Source: Lewinellaceae bacterium (GTDB lineage Bacteria; Bacteroidota; Bacteroidia; Chitinophagales; Saprospiraceae). Taken from it: a DNA stretch of 64,000 bases. Below the pieces are notes generated by a model. That model worked only from the letters and a program-made list of their open reading frames with translations, was not told where the DNA came from and did not search any database. Made by a program: the position numbers and the translations under genes. The stretch lies in the NCBI GenBank assembly GCA_020636315.1, contig JACJYA010000014.1:124001-188000 (forward strand), given 5' to 3'. This document shows positions 51,346 through 59,838 of the stretch, in pieces (the stretch's first letter is position 1; every line of letters starts with the position of its first letter).

Positions 51346-53958
51346 ATGAAATATCTGGTACTTCTTGCTTCCTTAATGTTTTCCCCGGCCCTCTTCGGGC
51401 AAATCCAGGACCCCGTACACTGGGTTTTCGAATCCCGGCACATCAAAGGAAATGAATTCGAACTCACCTTCAAAGCCAAGATCGACGACGGCTGGAAAAC
51501 CTACTCGCCTTTCCAGGAGTACGGAGAAGATGCAATTGCGCCCATACCGACGGGCATTTATTACGATGAGGGTACTCATTTCGAGGCCGTCGGCAAACTT
51601 ATGGAGTCCGGCAACCGCAAAGTGGCAGCGGAACCCTTGTTCGACAACCTCAATGTGGCCTATTTCACGAAGAATGCCACCTTCACCCAGCGGGTCAAAG
51701 TTCTGGATGCCAGTAAGCCCATAACGGGTTACGTTGAATCAATGGCCTGCAATGATGAAATGTGCCTGCCTCCGTCCAGTACGGACTTCAGCCTGCTGCT
51801 GGAAATACCGGCAACCACCGGCCAGAATACCGAACCGCCTGTCGATGAGAATATCGCGGCGGCCGTAGAGGAGCACATCGATAAGCCCAAAGAAGATTTT
51901 ACCGAAGTAGAACAACTCGACGCCCTGGAGGCCGTTCCGCCTCCCACTGATATAGAAGCCCCTCTGAAATGGACATTTGACAGCAAAAAAGTAGGAGAAC
52001 AGGAATACGAACTGCTCTTCATCGCCAGCCTTGAAAAGGGCTGGACGTTCTACTCCCAGCACACTTCTCCTGAAAACGGCCCCGTCCCTACGGAATTTCA
52101 CTTTGAAAAATCAGGCCATTTCGAATTGCTGGGGCCCGCCCGGGAAGAAGGAGGCAAAAAGAAATCGGGGATCGACCCCTTTTTTGGTGTCAATGTGGTC
52201 AAATTCACGGAAGGGCCTGTCACCTTTACCCAGAGAGTTAGGGTGCTGGACAGCAACCTGCCCATAACGGGGTACCTGACCTACATGGCTTGTGATGACA
52301 GCGAGTGCCTCCCGCCCACGGACGTGGATTTCAGCTTTGGCCTCGCTGCCGGCGTTGCCGGGCAGGTGCAGGCCTTTGACCCCGCCAGCGGGCTAAAGGC
52401 CATCGACCAGACGGTGCCGAGCATCCGCGCCACTTATGTTGAACCTCTGGGCAATTGCGGGGAAGAAAATGTAGCCAGGAATTCCTCACTGCTGTGGACG
52501 TTCATACTCGGCTTTGCCGGCGGTTTACTGGCCCTGCTGACCCCCTGTGTCTTCCCCATGATCCCGCTGACAGTCAGCTTTTTCACTAAAAGCAGCCAGG
52601 ACCGGGCTTCCGGCATCCGCAACGCACTTTTATACGGCCTGTCGATCATCGTCATTTACGTTTCCATCGGCCTGATGATCACCGCCTTCTTTGGCGAGGA
52701 TGCGTTGAACCTGCTATCGACCAACTGGATCGCCAATACGCTGTTCTTCATTATCTTCATCGCCTTTGCATTCTCTTTTTTCGGGTTTTACGAGATCACC
52801 CTGCCCAGTTCATGGGCCAACAAGAGCGACTCGATGGCCGACCGCGGAGGGCTGTTGGGCATATTTTTCATGGCCTTCACGCTGGCCATCGTCTCTTTTT
52901 CCTGCACCGGCCCGATCATCGGCTCGGCTCTGGTGCAATCGGCTACCGACAAATTGGGGCCGTTCATCGTGATGCTGGGTTTCTCCTCAGCCCTGGCGCT
53001 GCCTTTTGCCTTGTTTGCCGCCTTCCCCGGCTGGCTGAACTCCCTGCCCAAATCCGGCGGCTGGATGAACTCGGTAAAGGTAGTCCTCGGATTTCTGGAA
53101 CTGGCCCTTGCCCTGAAATTCCTCTCCGTAGCCGATATGACCATGCACTGGAACATCCTGCCCTACGAAGTCTTTATGGGCGCCTGGGTGCTGATCTTCG
53201 CGGCAATGACGGCCTATCTTTTCGGCTTCATCCGCTTCCCGCACGATAGCCCTGTACAGAAACTAACGGCCACCCGAGGTACTTTCTCTTTCCTTTCCCT
53301 GGCGCTGACGATTTACCTGGCTACCGGCTTTTTCTATAATGAAAATACCAAATCCTACAACTCTCTGAAGCTGATGAGCGGCCTGGCGCCTCCGGCGACC
53401 TATAATGTCTTCCTTCCGGATACCAACAAAGAACTGGACACCCGCATCAAGGACAGATACCCCTCCTTTACCAAATGCGCCAACAATCTGGATTGCTTCA
53501 AGAACTACGAAGAGGGCGTAGCGTACGCCAAGGAAGTGAATAAACCTATTCTGCTCGACTTTACCGGTTACGGCTGCGTCAACTGCCGCAAGACCGAAGA
53601 GCACATCTGGGTAGCCGATGAAGTCAAACAGAAGTTATCCGAAGAATTTGTTCTCGTTTCCCTTTATGTCGATGACCGGAAAGCGCTCAAGGAAACGCTG
53701 CTTTCTGTTCCCCGCCAGGAGAAGCTTCGCAATGTAGGCAATAAGTGGGCGGACTTCCAGATCGTCAACTTCGAGCAGAACTCCCAACCACTGTACGTCA
53801 TGATGTCTCCTGACGAACGCGTTCTCGCCGCTCCCCGCGGATACAAAGAAGGGGTCAAAGAGTATGCTGAATTCCTGGAGTGCGGGCTAAACACCTATGA
53901 GCAGGTCACGGAAGACAAAAAAAAGGATAAGCAGGATAGAAGGCTGGGGGTGAATTAG
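51346..53958 (+). CDS. DsbD-family thiol:disulfide interchange protein
   Basis: 870 residues from ATG 51346 with signal peptide (YLVLLASLMFSPALFG). Two tandem N-terminal DsbD-alpha-like domains: VHWVFESRHIKGNEFELTFK and PLKWTFDSKKVGEQEYELLF, each ending with CLPP (MCLPPSSTDF, ECLPPTDVDF). The membrane core has about eight helices with GLLALLTPCVFPMIPLTVSF and VSFSCTGPIIGSALVQSATD, whose cysteines are the redox pair. A C-terminal thioredoxin-like domain has C744-VN-C747 (GYGCVNCRK). It brings electrons from cytoplasmic thioredoxin to periplasmic proteins. The duplicated N-terminal domain is a variant seen in Bacteroidota. Confidence 0.93.
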   Translation: MKYLVLLASLMFSPALFGQIQDPVHWVFESRHIKGNEFELTFKAKIDDGWKTYSPFQEYGEDAIAPIPTGIYYDEGTHFEAVGKLMESGNRKVAAEPLFDNLNVAYFTKNATFTQRVKVLDASKPITGYVESMACNDEMCLPPSSTDFSLLLEIPATTGQNTEPPVDENIAAAVEEHIDKPKEDFTEVEQLDALEAVPPPTDIEAPLKWTFDSKKVGEQEYELLFIASLEKGWTFYSQHTSPENGPVPTEFHFEKSGHFELLGPAREEGGKKKSGIDPFFGVNVVKFTEGPVTFTQRVRVLDSNLPITGYLTYMACDDSECLPPTDVDFSFGLAAGVAGQVQAFDPASGLKAIDQTVPSIRATYVEPLGNCGEENVARNSSLLWTFILGFAGGLLALLTPCVFPMIPLTVSFFTKSSQDRASGIRNALLYGLSIIVIYVSIGLMITAFFGEDALNLLSTNWIANTLFFIIFIAFAFSFFGFYEITLPSSWANKSDSMADRGGLLGIFFMAFTLAIVSFSCTGPIIGSALVQSATDKLGPFIVMLGFSSALALPFALFAAFPGWLNSLPKSGGWMNSVKVVLGFLELALALKFLSVADMTMHWNILPYEVFMGAWVLIFAAMTAYLFGFIRFPHDSPVQKLTATRGTFSFLSLALTIYLATGFFYNENTKSYNSLKLMSGLAPPATYNVFLPDTNKELDTRIKDRYPSFTKCANNLDCFKNYEEGVAYAKEVNKPILLDFTGYGCVNCRKTEEHIWVADEVKQKLSEEFVLVSLYVDDRKALKETLLSVPRQEKLRNVGNKWADFQIVNFEQNSQPLYVMMSPDERVLAAPRGYKEGVKEYAEFLECGLNTYEQVTEDKKKDKQDRRLGVN

Positions 53959-54127
53959 GAGGGTTGCCCGTCTCCTCCGGAGCCGGGTAAAATTCGTTGA
54001 TTTTCCCTTGAATGTTTGGAGTCCGTCTTCGGTATAACACGCAGGTGGGTAAAAACAATGTATGATGAACACAGGGGCTGCTGGCCTCGCCTGAAGCAAT
54101 GCAGCCATCTAACAATGCAACGATGTT

Positions 54128-54613
54128 CTAATCCAGTTCTATCAGCAGGTAGTTCTTCTCTACTGCTTCCCCTTTTGTTATGCGGATGGCCTTGATGACG
54201 CCATCGCCCGGGCTTTTCAGCACATTTTCCATTTTCATGGCTTCCAGGATGAGGAGTGGATCACCTTTGCGCACCTGCTGGCCGGGTTCTACAGAAATAT
54301 CCAGCACCAGTCCGGGCATAGGAGCGCGCACTTCGCGAACCTGATCCTGAGCCACTACCGCCAGGCCCAGGCGGGCGACCAACTGGTCGTATTGGTCCGC
54401 CAGGCCCACTTCATATACTGTGCCGTTCACCTTAATGGAAAAAGTTTTCGCACTAAAATCAGTATGCAGGATCTCAACGTGGTAGGAGACGTTCTCTCTG
54501 AGAACGTGATAACGGCCATCCCCCATAGGGACAATATCGAGCTCCGGTTTTACATCGTCGAAGATAAACTGGTTATTGACAGTCGCTTTGAACTGATCGC
54601 CGGTATGGTTCAT
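54128..54613 (-). CDS. Biotin carboxyl carrier-type protein
   Basis: 161 residues. The C-terminal biotinyl domain (about 93-161) reads VREVRAPMPGLVLDISVEPG then LLILEAMKMENVLKSPGDGV, with the biotinylated K127 in EAMKM. The N-terminal part resembles the linker domain of the acyl-CoA carboxylase carrier. It carries CO2 for a biotin-dependent carboxylase (probably propionyl- or acetyl-CoA carboxylase); the partner subunits are not here. It starts 14 bp after the AtpI-like gene, so it shares the bacA-atpZ operon. Confidence 0.92.
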   Translation of the reverse strand: MNHTGDQFKATVNNQFIFDDVKPELDIVPMGDGRYHVLRENVSYHVEILHTDFSAKTFSIKVNGTVYEVGLADQYDQLVARLGLAVVAQDQVREVRAPMPGLVLDISVEPGQQVRKGDPLLILEAMKMENVLKSPGDGVIKAIRITKGEAVEKNYLLIELD

Positions 54614-54627
54614 CAGGCAGTTTTTTG

Positions 54628-55011
54628 TCAGGCGTTCATCCGCCCGAGTTTCATCATGAAGTAGGTTTCGAATATAGTATAAATCAGGTAAATGGCGAAG
54701 AAAGGGATGATAAACAGTTTATCAGGCGGGTTGGCCAACTGGCTGTAACCGAAGATCACGAGGATGGCGAGGAACATTTTGCCTACGGTAAACACCAGGA
54801 CAGCATTGGTGAAATCGTTTTTATTGTCACTCAGTGCTGCCCGGTAACCGGCCAGATACATCAGGATGCACAGGGCGATAAAGGCTCCCAGGCTGATCCA
54901 GGAAAGCAGGCTGTAAGCTTGTAACCGGGGAAGGCTGTTGAGAAAGAAGATCAGGATCGCGGTAACCAGGGAAAGAGCACCCAGTTGGATGAAAAAACTT
55001 CGTTGGCTCAT
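54628..55011 (-). CDS. Small membrane protein next to atpZ, ATP synthase accessory-like
   Basis: 127 residues with four hydrophobic helices (FIQLGALSLVTAILIFFLNS, LLSWISLGAFIALCILMYLA, FTNAVLVFTVGKMFLAILVI, LFIIPFFAIYLIYTIFETYF). This is the place where ATP synthase gene clusters of Bacteroidota encode a small membrane protein between atpZ and atpB. Family not firmly named. Overlaps the upstream atpZ gene by 4 bp (ATGA). Confidence 0.75.
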   Translation of the reverse strand: MSQRSFFIQLGALSLVTAILIFFLNSLPRLQAYSLLSWISLGAFIALCILMYLAGYRAALSDNKNDFTNAVLVFTVGKMFLAILVIFGYSQLANPPDKLFIIPFFAIYLIYTIFETYFMMKLGRMNA

Positions 55012-55289
55012 GGTTTGTCGTTGCCGGTGAACAGGTCCTTCAGGGAAATGTAAAGCGCCGCGAAGATGGAGAAAAGCGCCAAAAGGACAGTGAGGTAGGG
55101 ACGTTCGGTTTGGAAATGTTCATCCAGCAATTTGCCGGCGTACGTCCCTACCAGGATAATGATCCCCATCTGGAAGGCCATACCGGAATATTTGAGGTAG
55201 GCATCAAATTTCCGGCGGGCTTTCTCCTCCTGAGGAGCATTGTTTTCGTCTTTGTTATTGTGCGCCTGCTGTTTTTGCTTCTTTGACAA
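55008..55289 (-). CDS. AtpZ/AtpI-family protein
   Basis: 93 residues from a TTG start at 55287-55289; a longer frame to 55337 exists, and there is no in-frame ATG before the membrane part. A charged N-terminus is followed by two membrane helices (YSGMAFQMGIIILVGTYAGK, YLTVLLALFSIFAALYISLK). FDAYLKYSGMAFQMG matches the AtpZ family, small proteins encoded at the head of F-type ATP synthase operons. It overlaps the bactofilin stop by 35 bp. Confidence 0.78.
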   Translation of the reverse strand: MSKKQKQQAHNNKDENNAPQEEKARRKFDAYLKYSGMAFQMGIIILVGTYAGKLLDEHFQTERPYLTVLLALFSIFAALYISLKDLFTGNDKP

Positions 55290-55749
55290 CCTTAGGTTCT
55301 TCTTTTCCTTTATTCTGAGAATGGCTGTTGTTGGCAACAGTATGGACCGGCCTGTTTACCGGTTTCCCGCCCATTGAGCAGGAAACGTTGAAAGTAGCGC
55401 CGGACTGAACGATGAGTTTATTGGTTGCTACTTCACCGCTGATGGATGCGGTTTCCCGGACGTTCAGGAGCTCGGCCACCTGAAGGTTGCCCTGGAACTT
55501 GCCCTCGATCACAGCGTTCTGGCAACGGATCTCGCCTTCCACGAAGCCCGTGGGGCCAATGATGACCTTGGCATCGCAGAAGAGCTTTCCTTTGATGGTG
55601 CCGTCGATACGGATATCGCTTTCCGATTTTACGGTGCCTTCCACTACTGTCCCGTTAACCAGGCTGTTGAGCGCATGGGAAGCTGCTGCAGGCATAAAAC
55701 TGCTACTCTTTCCTTTACTCGCCTCCTTCTTGTTATTACCTCCAAACAT
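55255..55749 (-). CDS. Bactofilin
   Basis: 164 residues. The central right-handed beta-helix has a repeating pattern (SLVNGTVVEGTVKSESDIRI, DGTIKGKLFCDAKVIIGPTG, FVEGEIRCQNAVIEGKFQGN) between a short disordered N-terminus and a basic tail. Bactofilins polymerise without nucleotide into cytoskeletal filaments used in shape and wall control. First gene of the operon with atpZ, the small membrane protein and the biotin carrier. Confidence 0.94.
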   Translation of the reverse strand: MFGGNNKKEASKGKSSSFMPAAASHALNSLVNGTVVEGTVKSESDIRIDGTIKGKLFCDAKVIIGPTGFVEGEIRCQNAVIEGKFQGNLQVAELLNVRETASISGEVATNKLIVQSGATFNVSCSMGGKPVNRPVHTVANNSHSQNKGKEEPKVVKEAKTAGAQ

Positions 55750-56154
55750 AGTACAGTTTTTAATTTGGTTATAGAATTAAGAATTTGGGATTATCGGCCA
55801 TGCTGCCGACCTTCCGGAAACAAAAATGTATCTGAAAATTCAGTGAACGCCTTCTTTACACAACGATCTTAGCTGGCAAAGTTAACGTTTTATACCATCC
55901 TTTACAACTGGGGGTGATGCCGGGAAAGTATGTGCTTAAATGCAGTTCTCTCTCAAAAGGGACATATTAACAACAATATAGTGCTTTTTGGTGCTACTGG
56001 AAAATTGTATAACAAAAAAAGTAGCGCCCGGCAGCAACAAAATACTGAGCCCCACAGAACAGCAGGTAGTTCAGTGTGGGGCTCAGTATTGATAAACAAC
56101 GGTTTTCCGGCCGGCTTCTTCGCGTTCGCCTCACCGGATAATGCTGACGCTGCT
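55750..56154. other. Intergenic region, terminator only
   Basis: 405 bp between the bactofilin start and the PorP stop, both minus strand. It contains the terminator 56041-56090. The bactofilin promoter must lie near 55750-55900, but no clear consensus was seen. No gene. Confidence 0.5.
56041..56090 (-). terminator. Long stem terminator after the PorP/SprF gene
   Basis: Perfect 16-bp arms, 56041-56056 (AATACTGAGCCCCACA) and 56075-56090, with a GAAC/GTTC extension into an 18-base loop. It lies 64 bp past the stop. Confidence 0.8.
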
Positions 56155-57207
56155 TTAGAAGTTCGGGCAATATACCCCGCGGCGTTCCAGCCCGCAGATC
56201 TTGTAGGCCAGGGCAAATTCAAAGGCGCCGTTAGAGTTGCTGGCGGTGCGCAGAGGAGACACGTTGATGTCATAACTGAAGCCCAGGCTGAAATTTTCGT
56301 AATCGAAACGGGTGGAAAGGATAACGGCATCGTTAAGTACGCCCTGCTCGATCTTATTGGAAATCCGCGTCCAGAGGCCAAACTGGAAAGCCTGGTAAGA
56401 CCGCCGGCTGCCCAGCAGGAACTTGAGGCTGGTTCCGGCATTAACCTGGAAAGACGGGCCCTGGCTCATAACGATAACGCCCGGCACCAGGCCGAAGCGG
56501 TCGCTCATCATGAATTCACCACCGCCGTGGAAAGTGAAACGGCTGTAGAGGAGGTCTTCGTCATTACTGTTGAACGACTGGTTGGAGCGGTTCAGGTGGT
56601 GGAAGGAGCCGCCGAGGTAGAGGCTGTTGTTCTCATCAAACACCATAAACCAGAGAAGGCCGGCTGCCAAGTCGGCGAAGATGAAATTATCGCGGTCGAA
56701 TACGCCTTCTTCACCGGATGGCAGGTCGGGGTTATAACCTCCTTCTCCATCGTGCTGCAGGCCCCAGCGCAACTTCAGGAAGTCGATACTGCGTTGAGCC
56801 ACACCGGCCTCAGCACCGACCACCAGATAGTTGGCCTGTTTGCGGTAACCGCCCATCCGCTTGCTGTAGGAAGCTGACAACTTGCCGGTCAGAGTAGAAA
56901 AGTTGGCCTCCCCGGCGCGGTCTCCCCAGAAAGTGCCGCCCACGCCGAAATAATCGTAACGGCCAACGGGAATACGCTGATCATAAGAGACAGAATAGGT
57001 ATTGTAGGCATTGGACCTCAGCACACTCGCCCACTGGTTGCGGTAATTGGCCACCAGGCGGATATTACAGTTCATCACCCCCGTCATAGCCGGGTTCAGG
57101 TTGAGGGGGGAAAGGTAAAATTGTGAGAAGTGAATATCCTGTGCGCTGATGGAAAAGGCCCCTAGCGCCAGCAGGCATGTGATCAGTATCGACTTGAAAT
57201 TTTTCAT
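56155..57207 (-). CDS. PorP/SprF-family type IX secretion outer-membrane protein
   Basis: 350 residues with signal peptide (LITCLLALGAFSISAQ). The family start is clear: DIHFSQFYLSPLNLNPAMTG, then LVANYRNQWASV and YDQRIPVGRYDYFGVGGTFW. It ends in beta strands (FALAYKICG, VYCPNF). SprF/PorP proteins are barrel-like partners for secretion and surface attachment of particular T9SS cargo, often with their cargo gene adjacent. Here none is adjacent, so the partner may be one of the large surface proteins elsewhere. Confidence 0.93.
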   Translation of the reverse strand: MKNFKSILITCLLALGAFSISAQDIHFSQFYLSPLNLNPAMTGVMNCNIRLVANYRNQWASVLRSNAYNTYSVSYDQRIPVGRYDYFGVGGTFWGDRAGEANFSTLTGKLSASYSKRMGGYRKQANYLVVGAEAGVAQRSIDFLKLRWGLQHDGEGGYNPDLPSGEEGVFDRDNFIFADLAAGLLWFMVFDENNSLYLGGSFHHLNRSNQSFNSNDEDLLYSRFTFHGGGEFMMSDRFGLVPGVIVMSQGPSFQVNAGTSLKFLLGSRRSYQAFQFGLWTRISNKIEQGVLNDAVILSTRFDYENFSLGFSYDINVSPLRTASNSNGAFEFALAYKICGLERRGVYCPNF

Positions 57208-57705
57208 ACAAGCGGTTGTTTGTAAAATTGCTTTCCTAAATCTTAAAGGTTTGGTTAAAAACAGGTTGATCTCGCTTTGTTCAGGGCCTGATTCAGAAAG
57301 ACGTGATATCAGAGCTTGTTGGGCGTTTATCCTTTAAAACAAATTCCCAACAAGCTCTTAACAAATAGCGATGTTGCCAAATTCAGGTTTGATTTACGGG
57401 GTTTACAGCAAATGAAAACCAACGCTTCCGGATGGTTCGCCAAATGCTCCTCGTACTTTCAAGTCACAATAATAGCGAATGTTAAGCAAAATAGCCGAAT
57501 ATTTTGTGTTAAAAGACGGCTACAGCACAAATCGAGTACCTTGAGATAACCCGGATAAGGAAATAAACGCTGCCTGAAAATGGAATATTATGGGTGGAAA
57601 GGTGCAAGGGTGGAAATGTGTAAAAGTTATGCGCACAGATACAAAGATCGGTTGCCGGGCACTTTTACACTTTTACACCTGAGCACTTTTTCACTTTGCC
57701 CCCTG
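57208..57705. other. Intergenic region with an inverted repeat
   Basis: 498 bp, no gene. A perfect 13-bp inverted repeat, AGAGCTTGTTGGG at 57311-57323 and its complement at 57346-57358, sits about 100 bp upstream of the PorP start. A GTGTAAAAG/CTTTTACAC region at 57615-57680 resembles the palindromic dispersed element at 28.7 and 50.9 kb. Confidence 0.5.
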
Positions 57706-58809
57706 TCAAACCTCTTCCCCGTCCTCAAATTTCCACTGGGCGCCATATTCCTCTACCAGAATATTATCGAAGTGGTCCGCGCATTCGAAGAGGTGTTTGA
57801 AGAGTTTCATTCCGGTGCTGAGGTTGAGGTAGCGGTCATAAATGAGCAGGGAAAGTATAATATCTCTGCTCTTGATGCTGAAAGTAAGCCCTTCCACCTT
57901 ATAGTTCTGCCGGAGTAGGAACTCGTAAACCGGTTTAATATCTTCCTGAGGGAGCATACACAGGTAAGCATCGCCGGTGATCAGTCCGGATTCCTCGTGG
58001 TAAGAAATATTTATCCGGGCGCTACCCTGCAGGATCTCCCAGTTGTTGAGCCCCCGGCGGGAAAGGCGCACGTCATGGCCGGCTTTTCCCAGCAGTTCTT
58101 CGATCGTCATCGCTACGCCCACCGGCTGGTATTCCTCCACCATAGAGGGCAGTTCTACCTTGGCGCCGCAGTGGGGGCAGTATTTATTGTTCTCAATTTC
58201 TTCCTCCGATATGATATTTCCACATCCTTCACATCGGGCGCGGACGCCATCGCCAGCCGCCTCGAAAGCAGTGATCGTCTCGCCGATGTAGTGTGCCGGC
58301 AGGGAGAACCCCATATTGTCTCCATCTTTAATGATGAAGGTATTCACCCCCAGTATCCGCCCGGCTTTGTTGATAAGGGGCCCGCCGCTGTTGCCCGGGT
58401 TGAGGGCGGCGTCGTGCTGAATGTAGCGTACATCATCGTTTTCGTGGAAATGGCTGGCGTTAGATACGATACCCTGGGTAGTCGAGAACTTCAATCCGAA
58501 AGGATGGCCAATAGCTACCACAGGGTCTCCTTCCGACACCCGGTCATCAATACCCAACTCTACCGGCGGCAGGCCCGGCTCCGGAGGCAATTCCAGGAAG
58601 GCCAGGTCGTACTTGGGGTCAGAGTAAATGACGCGGACCAGTTGCTTCTCCAGGCCTTCCCCCTTGATGATCACCTCACGGTTGCCCTGTACGATGTGGC
58701 CGTTGGTGACGATCAGCCCGGGTTTCTTGAGGTAGAACCCCGTACCCGTACTATACGGAGTGGCGATCTGAATTACAACCTTGCGATATAGTTCTATTAC
58801 GTCTCTCAT
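57706..58809 (-). CDS. Trypsin-like serine protease fused to zinc ribbon and chaperone-like domain
   Basis: 367 residues from ATG 58807-58809, no signal peptide. Residues 1-185 are a trypsin-fold (HtrA-like) domain with H38 (IVTNGHIV), D68 (KYDLAFLEL) and S141 (ALNPGNSGGPL). A rubredoxin-like zinc ribbon follows: C193-EG-C196 and C211-PH-C214. The C-terminal 140 residues (about 225-367; GLNNWEILQGSARINISYHE, EDIKPVYEFLLRQNYKVEGL) look like a YbjN/type III chaperone-type fold. No PDZ domain. This combination in a protein without an export signal is unusual; a cytosolic protease with a client-binding module is inference. Confidence 0.85.
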   Translation of the reverse strand: MRDVIELYRKVVIQIATPYSTGTGFYLKKPGLIVTNGHIVQGNREVIIKGEGLEKQLVRVIYSDPKYDLAFLELPPEPGLPPVELGIDDRVSEGDPVVAIGHPFGLKFSTTQGIVSNASHFHENDDVRYIQHDAALNPGNSGGPLINKAGRILGVNTFIIKDGDNMGFSLPAHYIGETITAFEAAGDGVRARCEGCGNIISEEEIENNKYCPHCGAKVELPSMVEEYQPVGVAMTIEELLGKAGHDVRLSRRGLNNWEILQGSARINISYHEESGLITGDAYLCMLPQEDIKPVYEFLLRQNYKVEGLTFSIKSRDIILSLLIYDRYLNLSTGMKLFKHLFECADHFDNILVEEYGAQWKFEDGEEV

Positions 58810-59162
58810 TAGCAAATTGGGCCTGGAAGAACAAAGATACTCGACAGATCCTGGTTTGCAAAAGTAACATTACTTCTTCATCTGCCATAGCTCAAATAAT
58901 CTTACCGTTTCACGAACCGCCCCTGGTAAAGGCGCCCTTTCTGCCGGGCCTCGGCGGGGTTGTTTAAAGTTCCTGGTTTCTGAGTTCCTGGTTCCCTGGA
59001 AACCAGCGGGTTAGCGTAACCCGGACACACTTATTTGAACTATCCCGCCTCGGCAGATTACAATATAGCAACCCCTTAAGCCCCCATAAAGGCAAACAAT
59101 TCAACCATCCCTCAAGGCCCCCAACCGGACAACAATCTACCCATCGAACAATCCACCTCTGC
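58810..59162. other. Intergenic region with dispersed repeat copy B
   Basis: 353 bp between the protease start and the DHFR-like stop, both minus. It contains repeat copy B at 58996-59046, and further right (59110-59150) words (AACAATC, AATCCACC) that are the inverse of words left of copy A. No gene. Confidence 0.5.
58996..59046 (+). repeat. Dispersed intergenic repeat, copy B
   Basis: Same orientation as copy A at 43253-43303, 47 of 51 positions identical by my count. Preceded by short GTTCCTGG-type repeats as copy A is by TTTCTGGG. Confidence 0.7.
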
Positions 59163-59690
59163 TTATCCCTTATGGTACCACATCTGCACCAGCCCCGTGT
59201 CAAAAGCCCGGTGTTCCTTCAGCCCCCACTTCGTTTCTTTCGGTTGCCCGGCGAAGAGCGGAATTCCCTCTCCCAGGACGATGGGAATAACGGAAAGGAT
59301 CATCTCATCGACCAGCCCGGCATTGAGCAGGACTGTGTTGAGCTGCCCGCCACCAATCAGCCAGATGTTGCCCCCTTTCTGCTGCTTCAGGCTTCTCACA
59401 AAAGCGGCCGGATCATCATTGATGTGGTGCACCGGATTATCATCCGGCTGGCGTTTTTGGCGGGAAAAGACATAGTTGGCCGTAGTCATGTAAGGAAAGG
59501 GCACATCGAAACCCAATACTTCCCTGTAGGTCTTATGTCCCATCAGGGTAGTATCGACAGAGGCAAAGAATTCCTGATAACCATAATCTTCCCCTTTTTT
59601 ATCCACCATGGAAAGCCAGTCGATACCCCCGTCCGGCCGGGCAATGTAGCCGTCGATGCTGGCGGCGATGTAGAGTTGTACTTTGCGCAT
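59163..59690 (-). CDS. Dihydrofolate reductase-like (RibD C-terminal family) protein
   Basis: 175 residues from ATG 59688-59690. Pattern of the YwjB/YyaP-like reductases: MRKVQLYIAASIDGYIARPD at the start, DTTLMGHKTYREVLGFDVPF, YVFSRQKRQPDDNPVHHIND, and GGNIWLIGGGQLNTVLLNAG with the glycine-rich NADPH-binding turn. The family reduces pteridine- or flavin-like substrates with NADPH, specific substrate unknown. Cytoplasmic. Stand-alone. Confidence 0.92.
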   Translation of the reverse strand: MRKVQLYIAASIDGYIARPDGGIDWLSMVDKKGEDYGYQEFFASVDTTLMGHKTYREVLGFDVPFPYMTTANYVFSRQKRQPDDNPVHHINDDPAAFVRSLKQQKGGNIWLIGGGQLNTVLLNAGLVDEMILSVIPIVLGEGIPLFAGQPKETKWGLKEHRAFDTGLVQMWYHKG

Positions 59691-59838
59691 GGTTTTGGCT
59701 TTTAGCTGTTGGCAATTTGACGGATACAACGGCTAAAATAGGAAACCCAGCTCGAATAATAAACAAGTGCCCTGATACTTTGCGCTCTCCCTCTTACCCC
59801 CAAACACCTAAGCACCTTTACACCCAAACACACTCCCC

